DNA of 64,000 nt from contig CAYLLE010000003.1 in assembly GCA_964384485.1 (NCBI GenBank), forward strand, positions 1 through 64,000. The letters run 5' to 3'. Under the pieces are notes generated by a model. It was not told the DNA's origin. It searched no databases and was given only the letters and a program-made list of their open reading frames with translations. The first letter of the stretch is position 1, and every line of letters begins with the position of its first letter. This DNA is from CAYLLE01 sp964384485 (GTDB lineage Bacteria; Spirochaetota; Spirochaetia; CAYLLE01). The position numbers were made by a program, and so were the translations under genes. Shown here one piece after another: positions 8,883 through 17,930 of the stretch.

Positions 8883-10268
8883 ATGGATTATAAACGAGTA
8901 AAAGAAATACTTTCCATGGAGCCCGAAGATAAACCGGTTTCCTGCCGCGGCTGGGTCCGGACAAAGCGGGACACGAAAAACCTCACCTTTTTTGAACTGA
9001 ACGACGGGTCCTGTCTTAAAAGTCTTCAGGTCATTGTGGACCGGAGTAATACCCGGCTTGAAGCAAGTATAAAGGATCTATCTACCGGGGCGAGCGCCGC
9101 GGTTACCGGCATCGTAAAGGAGTCTCCTGGAGAAAATCAGCCGGTGGAGATGGAGGCCGGCAGTATAGAAGTTATCGGGCTGTGTCCGCCCGAAACATAT
9201 CCGCTTCAGAAGAAGAGGCACTCCTTCGAGTTCCTTCGGGAGATCGCCCACCTCCGCCCCAGGACAAACACGTTCGGCGCGGTGACCCGGGTACGGAACA
9301 CCCTATCCTATGCGATCCACAGATATTTTCAGGAACGGGGATACTACTATATCCATACGCCGGTTATTACCGCGAGTGATGCGGAGGGCGCGGGACAGAT
9401 GTTTCAGGTTACAACCCTGCCCCTTGATAGAATCGATGCCTCCCGGTCTGTTGATTATTCAGAAGATTTCTTCGGAAAACGGTCCTTCCTGACGGTAAGC
9501 GGTCAGCTGAACGCGGAAATCTACGCCAGTGCTCTGGAACGGGTTTACACCTTCGGCCCCACCTTCCGTGCCGAGAATTCCAATACCGCCAGGCATTTGG
9601 CCGAATTCTGGATGATTGAACCGGAAATCTCATTCTGCGATATACAGTGCAACATGGACATCGCCGAAGAGTTCCTGAAATACATCATCAATGCCGTCCT
9701 GACCGAATGCGTTGAAGATATGGAGTTTTTCAACCTCCGGATTCAGAAGGGGCTCATAGATACACTGGAAAAAATAAAGGAAGCCCGATTCACCCGGATC
9801 AGCTATACCGAAGCGGTAGATCATCTTAAAAAATCGGGACGCGGTTTTGAGTTTCCCGTTGAATGGGGAAATGATCTCCAGTCGGAACATGAGAAATTTC
9901 TTACCGAAGAAGTGTTCCATGGTCCGGTAATCGTTACCGATTATCCGAAAGAAATTAAAGCTTTCTATATGAAAATCAATGATGACGAAAAAACCGTCCG
10001 GGGAATGGACGTGCTGGTTCCGCGGCTAGGAGAGATAATCGGCGGCAGTGAGCGTGAAAACAGGTATGAAATCCTGGAACGGAGGATAGCTGAAGAGGGG
10101 CTGAACAAGGAAGATTATTGGTGGTACCTGGAACTTAGGAAGTACGGATCGGTACCTCATTCAGGCTTCGGTCTGGGATTTGAACGGTTGATTCAATACG
10201 TTACGGGAATGCAGAATATCAGGGATGTTATTCCGTTTCCAAGAGCGGTAAAAAGCATAAGCTTTTAA
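8883..10268 (+). CDS. asnS: Asparaginyl-tRNA synthetase
   Basis: A 461-residue class IIb synthetase that charges tRNA-Asn with asparagine. It has an N-terminal OB-fold anticodon-binding domain (about 15-105) and a class II catalytic core. Motif 2 lies around FGPTFRAENSNT and motif 3 around SGFGLGFERLIQYVTG. The ending RDVIPFPR is typical of AsnRS; bacterial AspRS carries a large GAD insertion, which is absent. The start has a good SD (AAGGAG, about 8 nt upstream). It is a single gene with repeats on both sides. Confidence 0.97.
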   Translation: MDYKRVKEILSMEPEDKPVSCRGWVRTKRDTKNLTFFELNDGSCLKSLQVIVDRSNTRLEASIKDLSTGASAAVTGIVKESPGENQPVEMEAGSIEVIGLCPPETYPLQKKRHSFEFLREIAHLRPRTNTFGAVTRVRNTLSYAIHRYFQERGYYYIHTPVITASDAEGAGQMFQVTTLPLDRIDASRSVDYSEDFFGKRSFLTVSGQLNAEIYASALERVYTFGPTFRAENSNTARHLAEFWMIEPEISFCDIQCNMDIAEEFLKYIINAVLTECVEDMEFFNLRIQKGLIDTLEKIKEARFTRISYTEAVDHLKKSGRGFEFPVEWGNDLQSEHEKFLTEEVFHGPVIVTDYPKEIKAFYMKINDDEKTVRGMDVLVPRLGEIIGGSERENRYEILERRIAEEGLNKEDYWWYLELRKYGSVPHSGFGLGFERLIQYVTGMQNIRDVIPFPRAVKSISF

Positions 10269-10270
10269 AT

Positions 10271-10359
10271 GGGCAATTTCCGGTGATCCCGACATACGTA
10301 ATTGTTTGTAATAAAACAATTAATCAATTTTAATGCGAATGTGATCACCGGAAATTGCT
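10271..10359 (+). repeat. Palindromic element, B module only
   Basis: An 89-bp copy of module B: left arm GGCAATTTCCGGTGAT (10272-10287), right arm ATCACCGGAAATTGCT (10344-10359), and AT-rich middle nearly identical to 8697-8753. It fills the gap between the convergent asnS and FKBP genes and could fold as a bidirectional terminator-like hairpin. No clear flanking duplication and no CAGC at the left end are seen, so this copy is probably eroded. Confidence 0.85.
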
Positions 10360-10368
10360 ATATCAAGC

Positions 10369-10830
10369 TCAGGTTACCTGGTTTTTGGTTTTTTCTTCTT
10401 CCGTGGCCTCTCTGACATCCCGGACATTCACGTCAAAATGAAGACCTATTCCCGCAAGGGGATGATTTCCGTCCAGAGTCACGTCTTTTTCTTTTACTTC
10501 GATTACGGTAAAGACATGGGGACCCGATCCGGTCTGGGCCTGAACCTGAAGCCCCGGCTTGATCTCCTGTCCCTCAGGAAACTGATCTTTGGAAACATTG
10601 ACAATAAGATCATCTTTCCGCTGTCCGTAAGCCTGGTCAGGGTTAAGGTCTACAGAAACTTCGTCACCTTCTCCCTTTCCTTCCAAGGCGTTCTCCAAAC
10701 CTTCTATTATCTTTCCATGACCATGGAGATATGAAAACTGCTGGTCTTCTCCCGTCTTCTGCAGAAGATTTCCCGCTTCATCTTTCAGTTCATAATCGAT
10801 AGTTACAACAGTATTTTTTTGTATATCCAT
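10369..10830 (-). CDS. FKBP-type peptidyl-prolyl isomerase, SlyD-like
   Basis: A 153-residue cytoplasmic prolyl isomerase/chaperone. The FKBP half-domain (residues 1-65, 125-140) is interrupted by the insert-in-flap chaperone domain (about 70-120, around AYGQRKDDL and VSKDQFPEG). Signature segments are VTIDYELKDEAG, FSYLHGHGKIIEGLENAL and GNHPLAG. The metal-binding His/Cys-rich tail of E. coli SlyD is missing and the protein ends in a short charged tail. An AGGAGG SD precedes the ATG by about 8 nt. It is monocistronic and converges on asnS across a repeat. Confidence 0.93.
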   Translation of the reverse strand: MDIQKNTVVTIDYELKDEAGNLLQKTGEDQQFSYLHGHGKIIEGLENALEGKGEGDEVSVDLNPDQAYGQRKDDLIVNVSKDQFPEGQEIKPGLQVQAQTGSGPHVFTVIEVKEKDVTLDGNHPLAGIGLHFDVNVRDVREATEEEKTKNQVT

Positions 10831-10888
10831 ATTATTTTTCCTCCTACTTATAGTGTACTAAAAACTGCTCATCTCACCAACCCGGAGA

Positions 10889-10927
10889 CTGTTCTGCCGG
10901 TGTTGACCGGGAATTGCTGCTGTTCTG
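10889..10927 (+). repeat. Short relic of the palindromic element with 8-bp flanking repeat
   Basis: CTGTTCTG occurs at 10889-10896 and again at 10920-10927. Between them lie 23 bp ending GTTGACCGGGAATTGCTG, which equals the terminal arm of module A. I read this as an almost completely deleted copy still bracketed by its target duplication. It sits between the divergent FKBP and methyltransferase genes. Confidence 0.65.
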
Positions 10928-10965
10928 AGTTGCTTTACCGTCCCCTTTTTTAGTAAGTTTTTTAT

Positions 10966-11703
10966 ATGAAGCGCGGAATAACATGTTTTCTACTCATCCT
11001 AATAATTCCGTTTTCGGTTTTCTGCGGCGGCTCGGATGAAACGGAGGATGCTCCGGCCGGAGATCTCTACCAGAAAAAACGGGAAAAAATGGTCGAAACC
11101 CAGCTCAAGAGCAGGGGCATAACCGATCCGGGGGTTCTCAACGCTATGCGGTCGGTCCCAAGACACAAGTTCGTTGAACCGGACCTGAAGGACCGGGCAT
11201 ACGCTGATACACCTCTTCCGATTGAACATGGACAGACCATATCTCAGCCCTATATTGTCGCCTACATGACGGAAATGCTCGAACTCCGTGAAGGTCAATC
11301 GGTTCTTGAGATAGGCACCGGCAGCGGGTACCAGGCTGCCGTTTTAGCCGAAATAACCGATCACGTTTATACGGTAGAAATCATCAAACCCTTAGCACAA
11401 AAGGCTGCCGGGCTGCTCGAAAACCTCGGCTACGAAGAGACGGCGGTAAAAAGCGGGGACGGCTACTACGGGTGGCCCGAATACGCGCCGTATGACCGGA
11501 TCATTGTCACCGCCGCGTCCGGCCACATCCCTCCGCCTCTGATCGAACAGCTTGCCCCGGGAGGCAGAATGATGATACCGGTCGGCGGGGTTTACGATAT
11601 GCAGACCTTGATACTCGTCCGGAAGCTGCCGGACGGCAGCATTGAAACGGAACAGACAATACCGGTGCGGTTCGTTCCTATGACCGGAGAAGCACTGGAG
11701 TGA
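10966..11703 (+). CDS. pcm: Protein-L-isoaspartate O-methyltransferase with export signal
   Basis: A 245-residue protein. Residues about 40-240 are a PIMT domain that uses SAM to methylate isoaspartyl residues for repair. Visible motifs are GQTISQPYIVAYMTEML, the SAM loop LEIGTGSGYQAAVLAE, and GDGYYGWPEYAPYDRIIVTAA. The unusual part is residues 1-20, a hydrophobic signal ending SVFC-GGSDETED, which looks like a lipoprotein or signal peptide, although Phe before the Cys is atypical for a lipobox. A cytoplasmic start near Met42 would match classical Pcm but would leave the signal unexplained. No good SD is visible. It overlaps the next gene as GTGA. Confidence 0.9.
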   Translation: MKRGITCFLLILIIPFSVFCGGSDETEDAPAGDLYQKKREKMVETQLKSRGITDPGVLNAMRSVPRHKFVEPDLKDRAYADTPLPIEHGQTISQPYIVAYMTEMLELREGQSVLEIGTGSGYQAAVLAEITDHVYTVEIIKPLAQKAAGLLENLGYEETAVKSGDGYYGWPEYAPYDRIIVTAASGHIPPPLIEQLAPGGRMMIPVGGVYDMQTLILVRKLPDGSIETEQTIPVRFVPMTGEALE

Positions 11704-14213
11704 GGGAAAACAAACCCGGGACTGCAAACTACCGGCTTCAGGCTCTCTCCGTATTTCTTGTGTCTTTGACCGTCATCGCGTATCAGATTGCTTTAATGCG
11801 GTCTCTCTCCATAACCCGGTATCACCATTTTTCATACCTTATAATCAGCACCGCCCTGCTCGGGTTCGGATTCAGCGGTATAGTCCTCGGAGCTTCCCGG
11901 TTAAAGCTGATTCAAAACTACCGTAAGAGCAGTGTGATTCTGCTGCTCCTGTTTACCGTCTCGATACCGGTTACATTTGTCATAACCGGAAATATCGGAG
12001 TGGATATTTCATACCTCCTCCAAACCGGAAGAGGTATCCTGCCTCTTGCCGCCTACATCATCCTGACGGTCATCCCCTTCTTTGTCGGAGCCCTCTACAT
12101 CGCCCTGGTCCTAGCCCGGTTTCCGATCCGGAGCGGAACCCTCTACGGAGTAAACCTCACCGGCAGCGGAATCGGCGGAATAACGGTTATTCTCCTTTTT
12201 AACCATTTCGAGGCTCTCCTGTTACCGCTTAAACTCGCGGCGGTTCCGGCAGCTGCCGCCCTGATTCTGATATTCCGGAACATAATCGTCCGGAAAAAAT
12301 TATCCGTTGTACAGGTCATTTTTATTCTGACCGCGGCGGCCGCGGGTATTTTTTCGGTCACCGGAAGACCGGAAATTAAAATAGACAGGATCAAGTCCCT
12401 CTACCGCATCCGTCAGCTGCAGGCACAGGGAGACGCGGAACAAATCGCCCTCAGGGAAGGGGCCGGTTACCGGGTCGGTCTTTGGCGGTCCCCCAGCTTT
12501 CATCACACCCTTTTCGCCGGTTTGGGAAACCGTCATCTTCCCCCCGAGCAAATTTCTATCCTGCTTGACGGTGAAGAAGCCGGAGCTGTTTTCAATATCA
12601 CCGGTCCGGAAGAAGCGCCCATTCTGGATTCACTTCTTCAGTCACTCCCGTACCGTATTGCACCGGATATCGGCTCGGTCCTTCTTCTGGGAGAAACAGG
12701 CGGGATCAACATCTGGCTGGCCCGAAGATGGGGAGTACCGAAAGCCGACGTAGTACAGCATCCGGACCTTATGGAAACTTTGCGGGAGGAAGCGGCCGGT
12801 TACGGCGGCACGGTATTCCGCCTGCCCGGGGTCCGGGTCGTCGGAACATCTCCCCGCCATTATACCGGCACTTCTACTGATCAATATGACCTAATACAGA
12901 TAGCGGGCGCTGAGGGCATGCCCTCTACGGGTTCCGGTCTCTACTCCCTGCACGAAAATTACCTTCTAACCGTGGACGCGGTAAAGGAGTATATCGCTCT
13001 CCTTTCCGAGACCGGATTTATCACCCTTACCCGGGGGATACAGGCACCGCCGAGAGACAACATCCGGATTTTTTACACATTCCACCAGGCCCTTAAGGAA
13101 TCCGGATTCGATGAACCGGAACGCCATCTCATTCAAGTCCGGAATTATCTGGCTGTTAATACGATTATCTCCGCCTCCCCTGTTGATACCGATATGATAC
13201 ACCGGCTTAAGCGGGCTGTCCGGGAGATCCAGGCCGATTACAGCTACTATCCCGGGATCAGCGGAGATACAGCGTCGGTACAAAACAAAACCCCCGGACC
13301 GCCGGGGTATCCCTATTCCTATTACCGGTACGCGGCCGGCAGAATCGTATCCGGAATAACCCCTTTAATACCGGATTGGCCGTACAAACTTGAACCGGTA
13401 ACCGATAATTCGCCGTATTTTCATAATTTTACCCCGTTCAGCCAGGCGCTGAAGGATCTTTTTACATCTGCCGGTGCAGCCGTTCCGGGACTTCCCGGTT
13501 ATGAAGGGGGATACCTGATCCTGATTCTATCCTTCCTCATTACTGCCGGTGTTTCCGCGGCTGTCCTGATCCTGCCTGCCGCCCTTATGACCAAAGGTAA
13601 GAAGTTCCGGCGGGGCCGGATTCTCATCCGGTATTCCGCGATCGGCTTTGGATTCATGTTTCTTGAAATGGTGCTGATTCAGGAATTCACCCTCTTCCTG
13701 GGTGATCCTATATACAGTGTCTCCGCGGTTCTTTCCGCTATTTTGACAGCCGCGGGTGCGGGAAGCATTCTTCAGAGAAAGATAAGAATTCGGCCTGTAA
13801 TAAAAGCAGTATCCGCCGCGGTTCTTCTGATAATACTGATATTATCCGCGTTTTTCTTTCTTGATCCCCTTTTCAGCCTGTTCAGCGGCACCGGGCGGAC
13901 GGCCCGTTTTATAGTGTCGTTTCTCCTCCTTCTCGGACCTTCCTTCCTCATGGGCTTTTTCTTTCCCTTAGGCCTGGAAATCCACGGCGGCGCCGAGGAC
14001 GGGGATGACCGGGGCATCATTCCCGCTGCCTGGGGGGTAAACGGCTTTGCTTCGGTAACCGCGGCTCCCTTAACGGTGATCCTCTCTATCGCCTTCGGAT
14101 TCCGGTTTGTCTTGGCCGCTGCGGCGGTCTGTTATTTTATCTGTGCCGCTGTCGACGGAAGCTCTGCCGCTGGCTCCGGGATATTCGGAAGAAAAACGGA
14201 TAATGTAAAATAA
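11700..14213 (+). CDS. Membrane protein with spermidine-synthase-like domain
   Basis: An 837-residue protein with a GTG start overlapping the pcm stop. About six N-terminal helices (15-220) are followed by a soluble region (about 230-620) with a Rossmann-type segment (SVLLLGETGGINIWLARRWG, DLIQIAGAEG) like fused membrane/spermidine-synthase proteins. About six to seven more helices lie at 625-825. The usual glycine-rich SAM loop (GGGxG) is degraded to GETGG, so classical aminopropyltransferase activity is doubtful. Translational coupling to the exported methyltransferase suggests a joint role at the envelope. The function is not established. Confidence 0.75.
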   Translation: MRENKPGTANYRLQALSVFLVSLTVIAYQIALMRSLSITRYHHFSYLIISTALLGFGFSGIVLGASRLKLIQNYRKSSVILLLLFTVSIPVTFVITGNIGVDISYLLQTGRGILPLAAYIILTVIPFFVGALYIALVLARFPIRSGTLYGVNLTGSGIGGITVILLFNHFEALLLPLKLAAVPAAAALILIFRNIIVRKKLSVVQVIFILTAAAAGIFSVTGRPEIKIDRIKSLYRIRQLQAQGDAEQIALREGAGYRVGLWRSPSFHHTLFAGLGNRHLPPEQISILLDGEEAGAVFNITGPEEAPILDSLLQSLPYRIAPDIGSVLLLGETGGINIWLARRWGVPKADVVQHPDLMETLREEAAGYGGTVFRLPGVRVVGTSPRHYTGTSTDQYDLIQIAGAEGMPSTGSGLYSLHENYLLTVDAVKEYIALLSETGFITLTRGIQAPPRDNIRIFYTFHQALKESGFDEPERHLIQVRNYLAVNTIISASPVDTDMIHRLKRAVREIQADYSYYPGISGDTASVQNKTPGPPGYPYSYYRYAAGRIVSGITPLIPDWPYKLEPVTDNSPYFHNFTPFSQALKDLFTSAGAAVPGLPGYEGGYLILILSFLITAGVSAAVLILPAALMTKGKKFRRGRILIRYSAIGFGFMFLEMVLIQEFTLFLGDPIYSVSAVLSAILTAAGAGSILQRKIRIRPVIKAVSAAVLLIILILSAFFFLDPLFSLFSGTGRTARFIVSFLLLLGPSFLMGFFFPLGLEIHGGAEDGDDRGIIPAAWGVNGFASVTAAPLTVILSIAFGFRFVLAAAAVCYFICAAVDGSSAAGSGIFGRKTDNVK

Positions 14214-14261
14214 CCTTGAAAATTTCTGTTACTCCCGGGGAAATGTGCTAAATTCACCAGT

Positions 14262-15479
14262 ATGATACAGACCGGACGGGCCGATAGAATTCCTTACTTT
14301 CTGCTTATCTTTGATTTCCACCTTGCCTTTTTGGCCGTAATCACGGCAGTCCCGGGCGTATCGTATGCCCTATGGGTTCCGGCCTTTATCGTCTTTACGA
14401 TATATGCCGCCGGAGGCTACTCCATCTTTTCCGAAGCAAAACCGGTCCGGAATATCGGCGTCTTTATCGGTTCCCTGTTCCTTTTAGGGTTCGTTTTTCT
14501 CGGCTTCTTTCATTACTTAAAGGATGATATGTACCGGGAAATTAAAACAGCAGCCGCGGCGGTTTTAGCGGCGGGACTTCCCGCGCTTCATTACAGCGCG
14601 AAATCATTTTTACTCAAAACGAGCCGGAATTATATCATCAGACTTCCTGATTATATGGAAGAGGCGGGAACCGAGCTGAAACGGCATATCATACAGACCG
14701 GATACCCGGCCCGGATAGTTAGAGATGCTGATAATACGTCTGAGCTCACAATGAAGGTAATTTCAAGGACCCGGGAATTCGACCGGGGATACGATCCGAT
14801 GGTATTCTCCGATAAGGTTCTTAAAGTCATTCCTCCGGCACTTTGGAAATACTACGAAGAACATACCGATTGGAAATCGTATTCATTCAAGCTCTACGAT
14901 CCGGTAAAGCGGTGTGCCGATATTATTATAGCCGGGATCCTCTTCATTCTCTCTCTCCCGCTCCAGGCAGCCGCCGGGGCAGGGATCCTGATCGCAGACG
15001 GCGGTCCGGTGCTCTTTAAACAGCAGCGTGTCGGCAGATTCGGAATACCCTTCACTCTTGTGAAATTCAGGACATTGAAAAAGGCGGACAAGAGGAATTC
15101 AAGCGAAAATCCAAATGACGGCATAGAGAACAGGATTTTTGCCTTTGGATCTTTCCTCCGCAGAACCCGACTGGATGAACTGCCCCAGCTCCTGAATATT
15201 ATTAAAGGCGATATGAGCCTAGTGGGACCGAGACCGGAGATGGAATTTTTCCACGAAAAATGGAGCAGACTCATTCCGCTCTACGACAAACGGCTGCTTA
15301 TTAAACCGGGACTTACCGGCTGGGCGCAGGTCCGCTTTCCCCACACCACAACCGAACAGGATTACCGGGACAAGACAGCGCATGACCTGTGGTACCTTAA
15401 AAACAGAGGTGTTTTCACCGATTTAAAGATTGTTCTCCGGACTGCCGGGGTGATGATGCTGGCTCAGGGCTCACGGTAA
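14262..15479 (+). CDS. Polyprenyl-phosphate sugar-1-phosphate transferase (WcaJ/WbaP-type)
   Basis: A 405-residue membrane enzyme that should place a sugar-1-phosphate on undecaprenyl phosphate to start exopolysaccharide or glycan assembly. Four hydrophobic N-terminal segments lie at about 10-110, with a linker at 115-205. The bacterial sugar transferase domain (about 207-405) has KRCADIIIAG, GGPVLFKQQRVGR, KFRTL, RRTRLDELPQLLNI, GDMSLVGPRPE and KPGLTGWAQV. The catalytic Asp-Glu pair (LDELPQ) is present. No glycosyltransferase cluster is adjacent. Its TAA lies inside the 9-bp target duplication of the downstream 37-bp repeat. Confidence 0.93.
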   Translation: MIQTGRADRIPYFLLIFDFHLAFLAVITAVPGVSYALWVPAFIVFTIYAAGGYSIFSEAKPVRNIGVFIGSLFLLGFVFLGFFHYLKDDMYREIKTAAAAVLAAGLPALHYSAKSFLLKTSRNYIIRLPDYMEEAGTELKRHIIQTGYPARIVRDADNTSELTMKVISRTREFDRGYDPMVFSDKVLKVIPPALWKYYEEHTDWKSYSFKLYDPVKRCADIIIAGILFILSLPLQAAAGAGILIADGGPVLFKQQRVGRFGIPFTLVKFRTLKKADKRNSSENPNDGIENRIFAFGSFLRRTRLDELPQLLNIIKGDMSLVGPRPEMEFFHEKWSRLIPLYDKRLLIKPGLTGWAQVRFPHTTTEQDYRDKTAHDLWYLKNRGVFTDLKIVLRTAGVMMLAQGSR

Positions 15480-15526
15480 CCAGCAATTCCCGTTGATGCC
15501 GATTCATGTAATTGCTGCACGGTAAC
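15472..15526 (+). repeat. 37-bp minimal palindromic element with perfect 9-bp target duplication
   Basis: CACGGTAAC (15472-15480) and CACGGTAAC (15518-15526) flank a 37-bp unit that starts CAGCAATTCCCG and ends GTAATTGCTG. The unit matches the left third of module B, whose own internal sequence also reads ...GTAATTGCT. This is the cleanest evidence for the ends of the family and for a 9-bp duplication. It lies between convergent genes and leaves the sugar transferase stop intact. Confidence 0.92.
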
Positions 15527-15536
15527 AGAGAAGCTG

Positions 15537-16622
15537 CTACACAGGATCAATCGCTCCCTGGGTGTACCCGATCACGGTAACGGCAACATACGCGAGAAGT
15601 AAAAGAACCCCGTATGGACGCTTCAGCCGGTCCTTGGACGTTGCAATCCCAAGTCTGGCAATGAGCAGTATAAAAATCATTGCCGGAAAAAGGATAATGA
15701 AGAAGTTCGGCGGTACCATTAATCCGCCCTTTGTAACGGCAGTAGCTGTTCCGGCGACAAACAGCACATTCAGAATGTCCGCGCCGATCACATTGCCCAG
15801 CGCGAGTTCACCGTGCCCCTTCTTGATGCTTGTTAACGTTGTAACCAATTCGGGAAGCGATGTTCCGAACGCGACAAGGGTAGCTCCGATTATACTTTGG
15901 GGTATACTCAGTTTTACCGCGGTAACCTGTACGGCAGGGATTACTATACGGGAGGAAACCACAACCATCAACACCCCGAGCACCAGTTTTAATATGATGA
16001 TAAGGGGCGGACGGTTTTCCTCAGTACCGATGACTACATCGAATTCGTACACCCCGGTTTTGGTTTTCTTAATGGAATAGTAGATATACGCCGCTAAAAG
16101 GGCAATAAAAATAAAACCTACAAACTGGGGAACCCGTCCTCCGGATGTAAAAATCCCGCCGATGTTTGTATAGGGAATACTAACCGCCACAAGGAGCAGA
16201 GCTGATCCGATCTTGATCCAGCCCTGTTTGTTTACCAGCTTTTTGACTATAGGAAGAGGGGATATCACCGTCCCTAATCCGAGTATAAGACCGGTGTTAC
16301 AGATAATGGATCCTACCGCGTTTCCCATCGCGAGACCGGGATCGCCGGTTACAGCGGCGAACACCGAAACCGCGGCCTCGGGCAGGGTTGTCCCGATACT
16401 GACAATTGTTGCACCGATCAGCATCTTGGGAACGCCCCATTTGGCGGAAAGGCTGACCGCTTCATCCACTAAAATATCAGCCCCTTTTCCGAGCACAAAA
16501 ATAAAAACCGCAATTACACCGATAAGCCCGATAATGGGAAAAGTATTGAATGTTTCTAACAGTAACTGTTCCATGATTGGATGTGAGCTTACTAAATGAT
16601 CTAGAAAATATCCATAGGACAC
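15537..16622 (-). CDS. Calcium/sodium antiporter, CaCA family (YrbG-like)
   Basis: A 361-residue inner-membrane exchanger of about ten helices. It has the two inverted alpha repeats of the family: STGTTLPEAA-like (GTTLPEAAVSV) with GNAVGSIICN, and VAFGTSLPELVT with GNVIGADILNV. The conserved acidic residues in both TLPE/SLPE motifs are intact, so ion transport is likely. The open frame starts at a GTG (16622). An ATG at 16574 (MEQLLLETFN) gives a 345-residue protein that begins just before the first helix; neither start has a strong SD. It converges on the sugar transferase gene. Confidence 0.92.
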   Translation of the reverse strand: MSYGYFLDHLVSSHPIMEQLLLETFNTFPIIGLIGVIAVFIFVLGKGADILVDEAVSLSAKWGVPKMLIGATIVSIGTTLPEAAVSVFAAVTGDPGLAMGNAVGSIICNTGLILGLGTVISPLPIVKKLVNKQGWIKIGSALLLVAVSIPYTNIGGIFTSGGRVPQFVGFIFIALLAAYIYYSIKKTKTGVYEFDVVIGTEENRPPLIIILKLVLGVLMVVVSSRIVIPAVQVTAVKLSIPQSIIGATLVAFGTSLPELVTTLTSIKKGHGELALGNVIGADILNVLFVAGTATAVTKGGLMVPPNFFIILFPAMIFILLIARLGIATSKDRLKRPYGVLLLLAYVAVTVIGYTQGAIDPV

Positions 16623-16689
16623 ACAGAAACTATTTTGCCAAATACGGGCTGAGCAACTGACCGAGACCGGTTCTTTTATCTGTCCCGAG

Positions 16690-17925
16690 ATCTCTTGTGC
16701 GTGGAAATCGGCATTGGAGCAAAGATATATTCTTTCTTTCTTTATCTATCCTGTCTCAGGCTCGGATTCAATTTATCTCTACGGTTTGGATGTTACCTCT
16801 CAGAAGTATTATCAGGAACAGCTTAAATGCCAGGCGTATCACGATGCCTTAACAGGACTTCCCAACAGGCAGCTGTTCAAAGACCGGCTTAACATGGTCA
16901 TAGCTTCCGGATCAAGACGGGACATCAATGCGGCACTTCTTCTTTTCATGAAGCTGAGGATTCAATGGAATTCGCCCGGAAACTCATCGATACCTTTGCT
17001 TTACCATTCAAGCTCAATAACAATGTCATTTATACTACCTTAAGTATCGGAATTACCGTTTTTCCCGATGATGCCCTTGATCTGATCCGGAACGCCGGCA
17101 TGGCCCTATACCGGGCTAAACAGGCTGGAAAAAACACCTATTACCCGTATACCTCTGCTCTTATGGAAGCGGCGGTGTGGCGGTTGCCCGGGAAGAGTTC
17201 TAGGTGTATTACCAGCCGAAACTAAATATAAAAGAAAATAAAATTTCCGGCGCGGAGGCCCTGATCCGGTGGAACCGTCCGGACGGCACCGCTGTCGCTC
17301 CGGGTGTTTTTATACCTCTGGCCGAATCAAACGGATTGATCTATCCGATCGGAGAATGGGTAATGCGTCGAGCGTGCACCGACGCGCTGGAATGGATTAA
17401 AGAAGAACATGATTTATCTCTGGCGGTAAACCTTTCGGGGAAACAGTTCTACTGGGAAGAGATAATCGACGATATCGAAGCGGTTCTATCCGAGACAGGA
17501 TTCCCGCCGGCGAACTTGAATCTGGAAATTACAGAAAACGCGGTCATCACCGACACCGAAAGAGCCATAGCTATCATGAAAGAATTAAGCCGGAAGGGCA
17601 TTCAGTATTCCCTGGATGATTTCGGGACCGGATATTCATCTCTCAGTTACTTGAAAAAATTTCCCCTATCGGTCATAAAGGTGTATAAATCTTTTATTTA
17701 AGGAATTCCTGACGACCCGGATGATGTCTCCATTTCCCAAGCGGTTATCGCTCTAGGAAAAAGCCTGAATCTTGTCATCGTCGCTGAAGGTGTATAGAAC
17801 GGGAGTCAGCAGGATTTTCTTGAGAACCAGGGGTGCCATGAAATCCAGGGATATTACATCGGAAAACCGATGAATTCGGAAGATTTCACCCGTTTTCTCA
17901 AGTCAGGGCGGTACAGAGTAGGAGG
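16690..17925 (+). pseudogene. Decayed PAS-GGDEF-EAL c-di-GMP turnover gene
   Basis: Remains of a two-domain cyclic-di-GMP enzyme spread over several frames. The PAS end (YLYGLDVTSQKYY) and GGDEF start (HDALTGLPNRQLFKDRL) lie in one frame at 16714-16960. A deletion then removes the GGDEF active site, and the domain end (SIGITVFPDDA, ALYRAKQAGKNTYY) resumes in another frame at about 16965-17200. The EAL domain (17204 onward) has EALIRW, NLEITEN and DDFGTGYSSL. Stops interrupt it at 17699-17701 (after KSFI) and again in AEGV-stop-NG (near 17796). QGYYIGKPM follows. It is clearly inactive. Confidence 0.9.
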
Positions 17926-17930
17926 AAGGA

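Noticed and set aside
10271..10359. B-module repeat as a dedicated Rho-independent terminator for asnS and the FKBP gene
   Set aside because: It may act as one by folding, but it is a copy of the dispersed element and lacks a GC-rich stem followed by a clean U-run.
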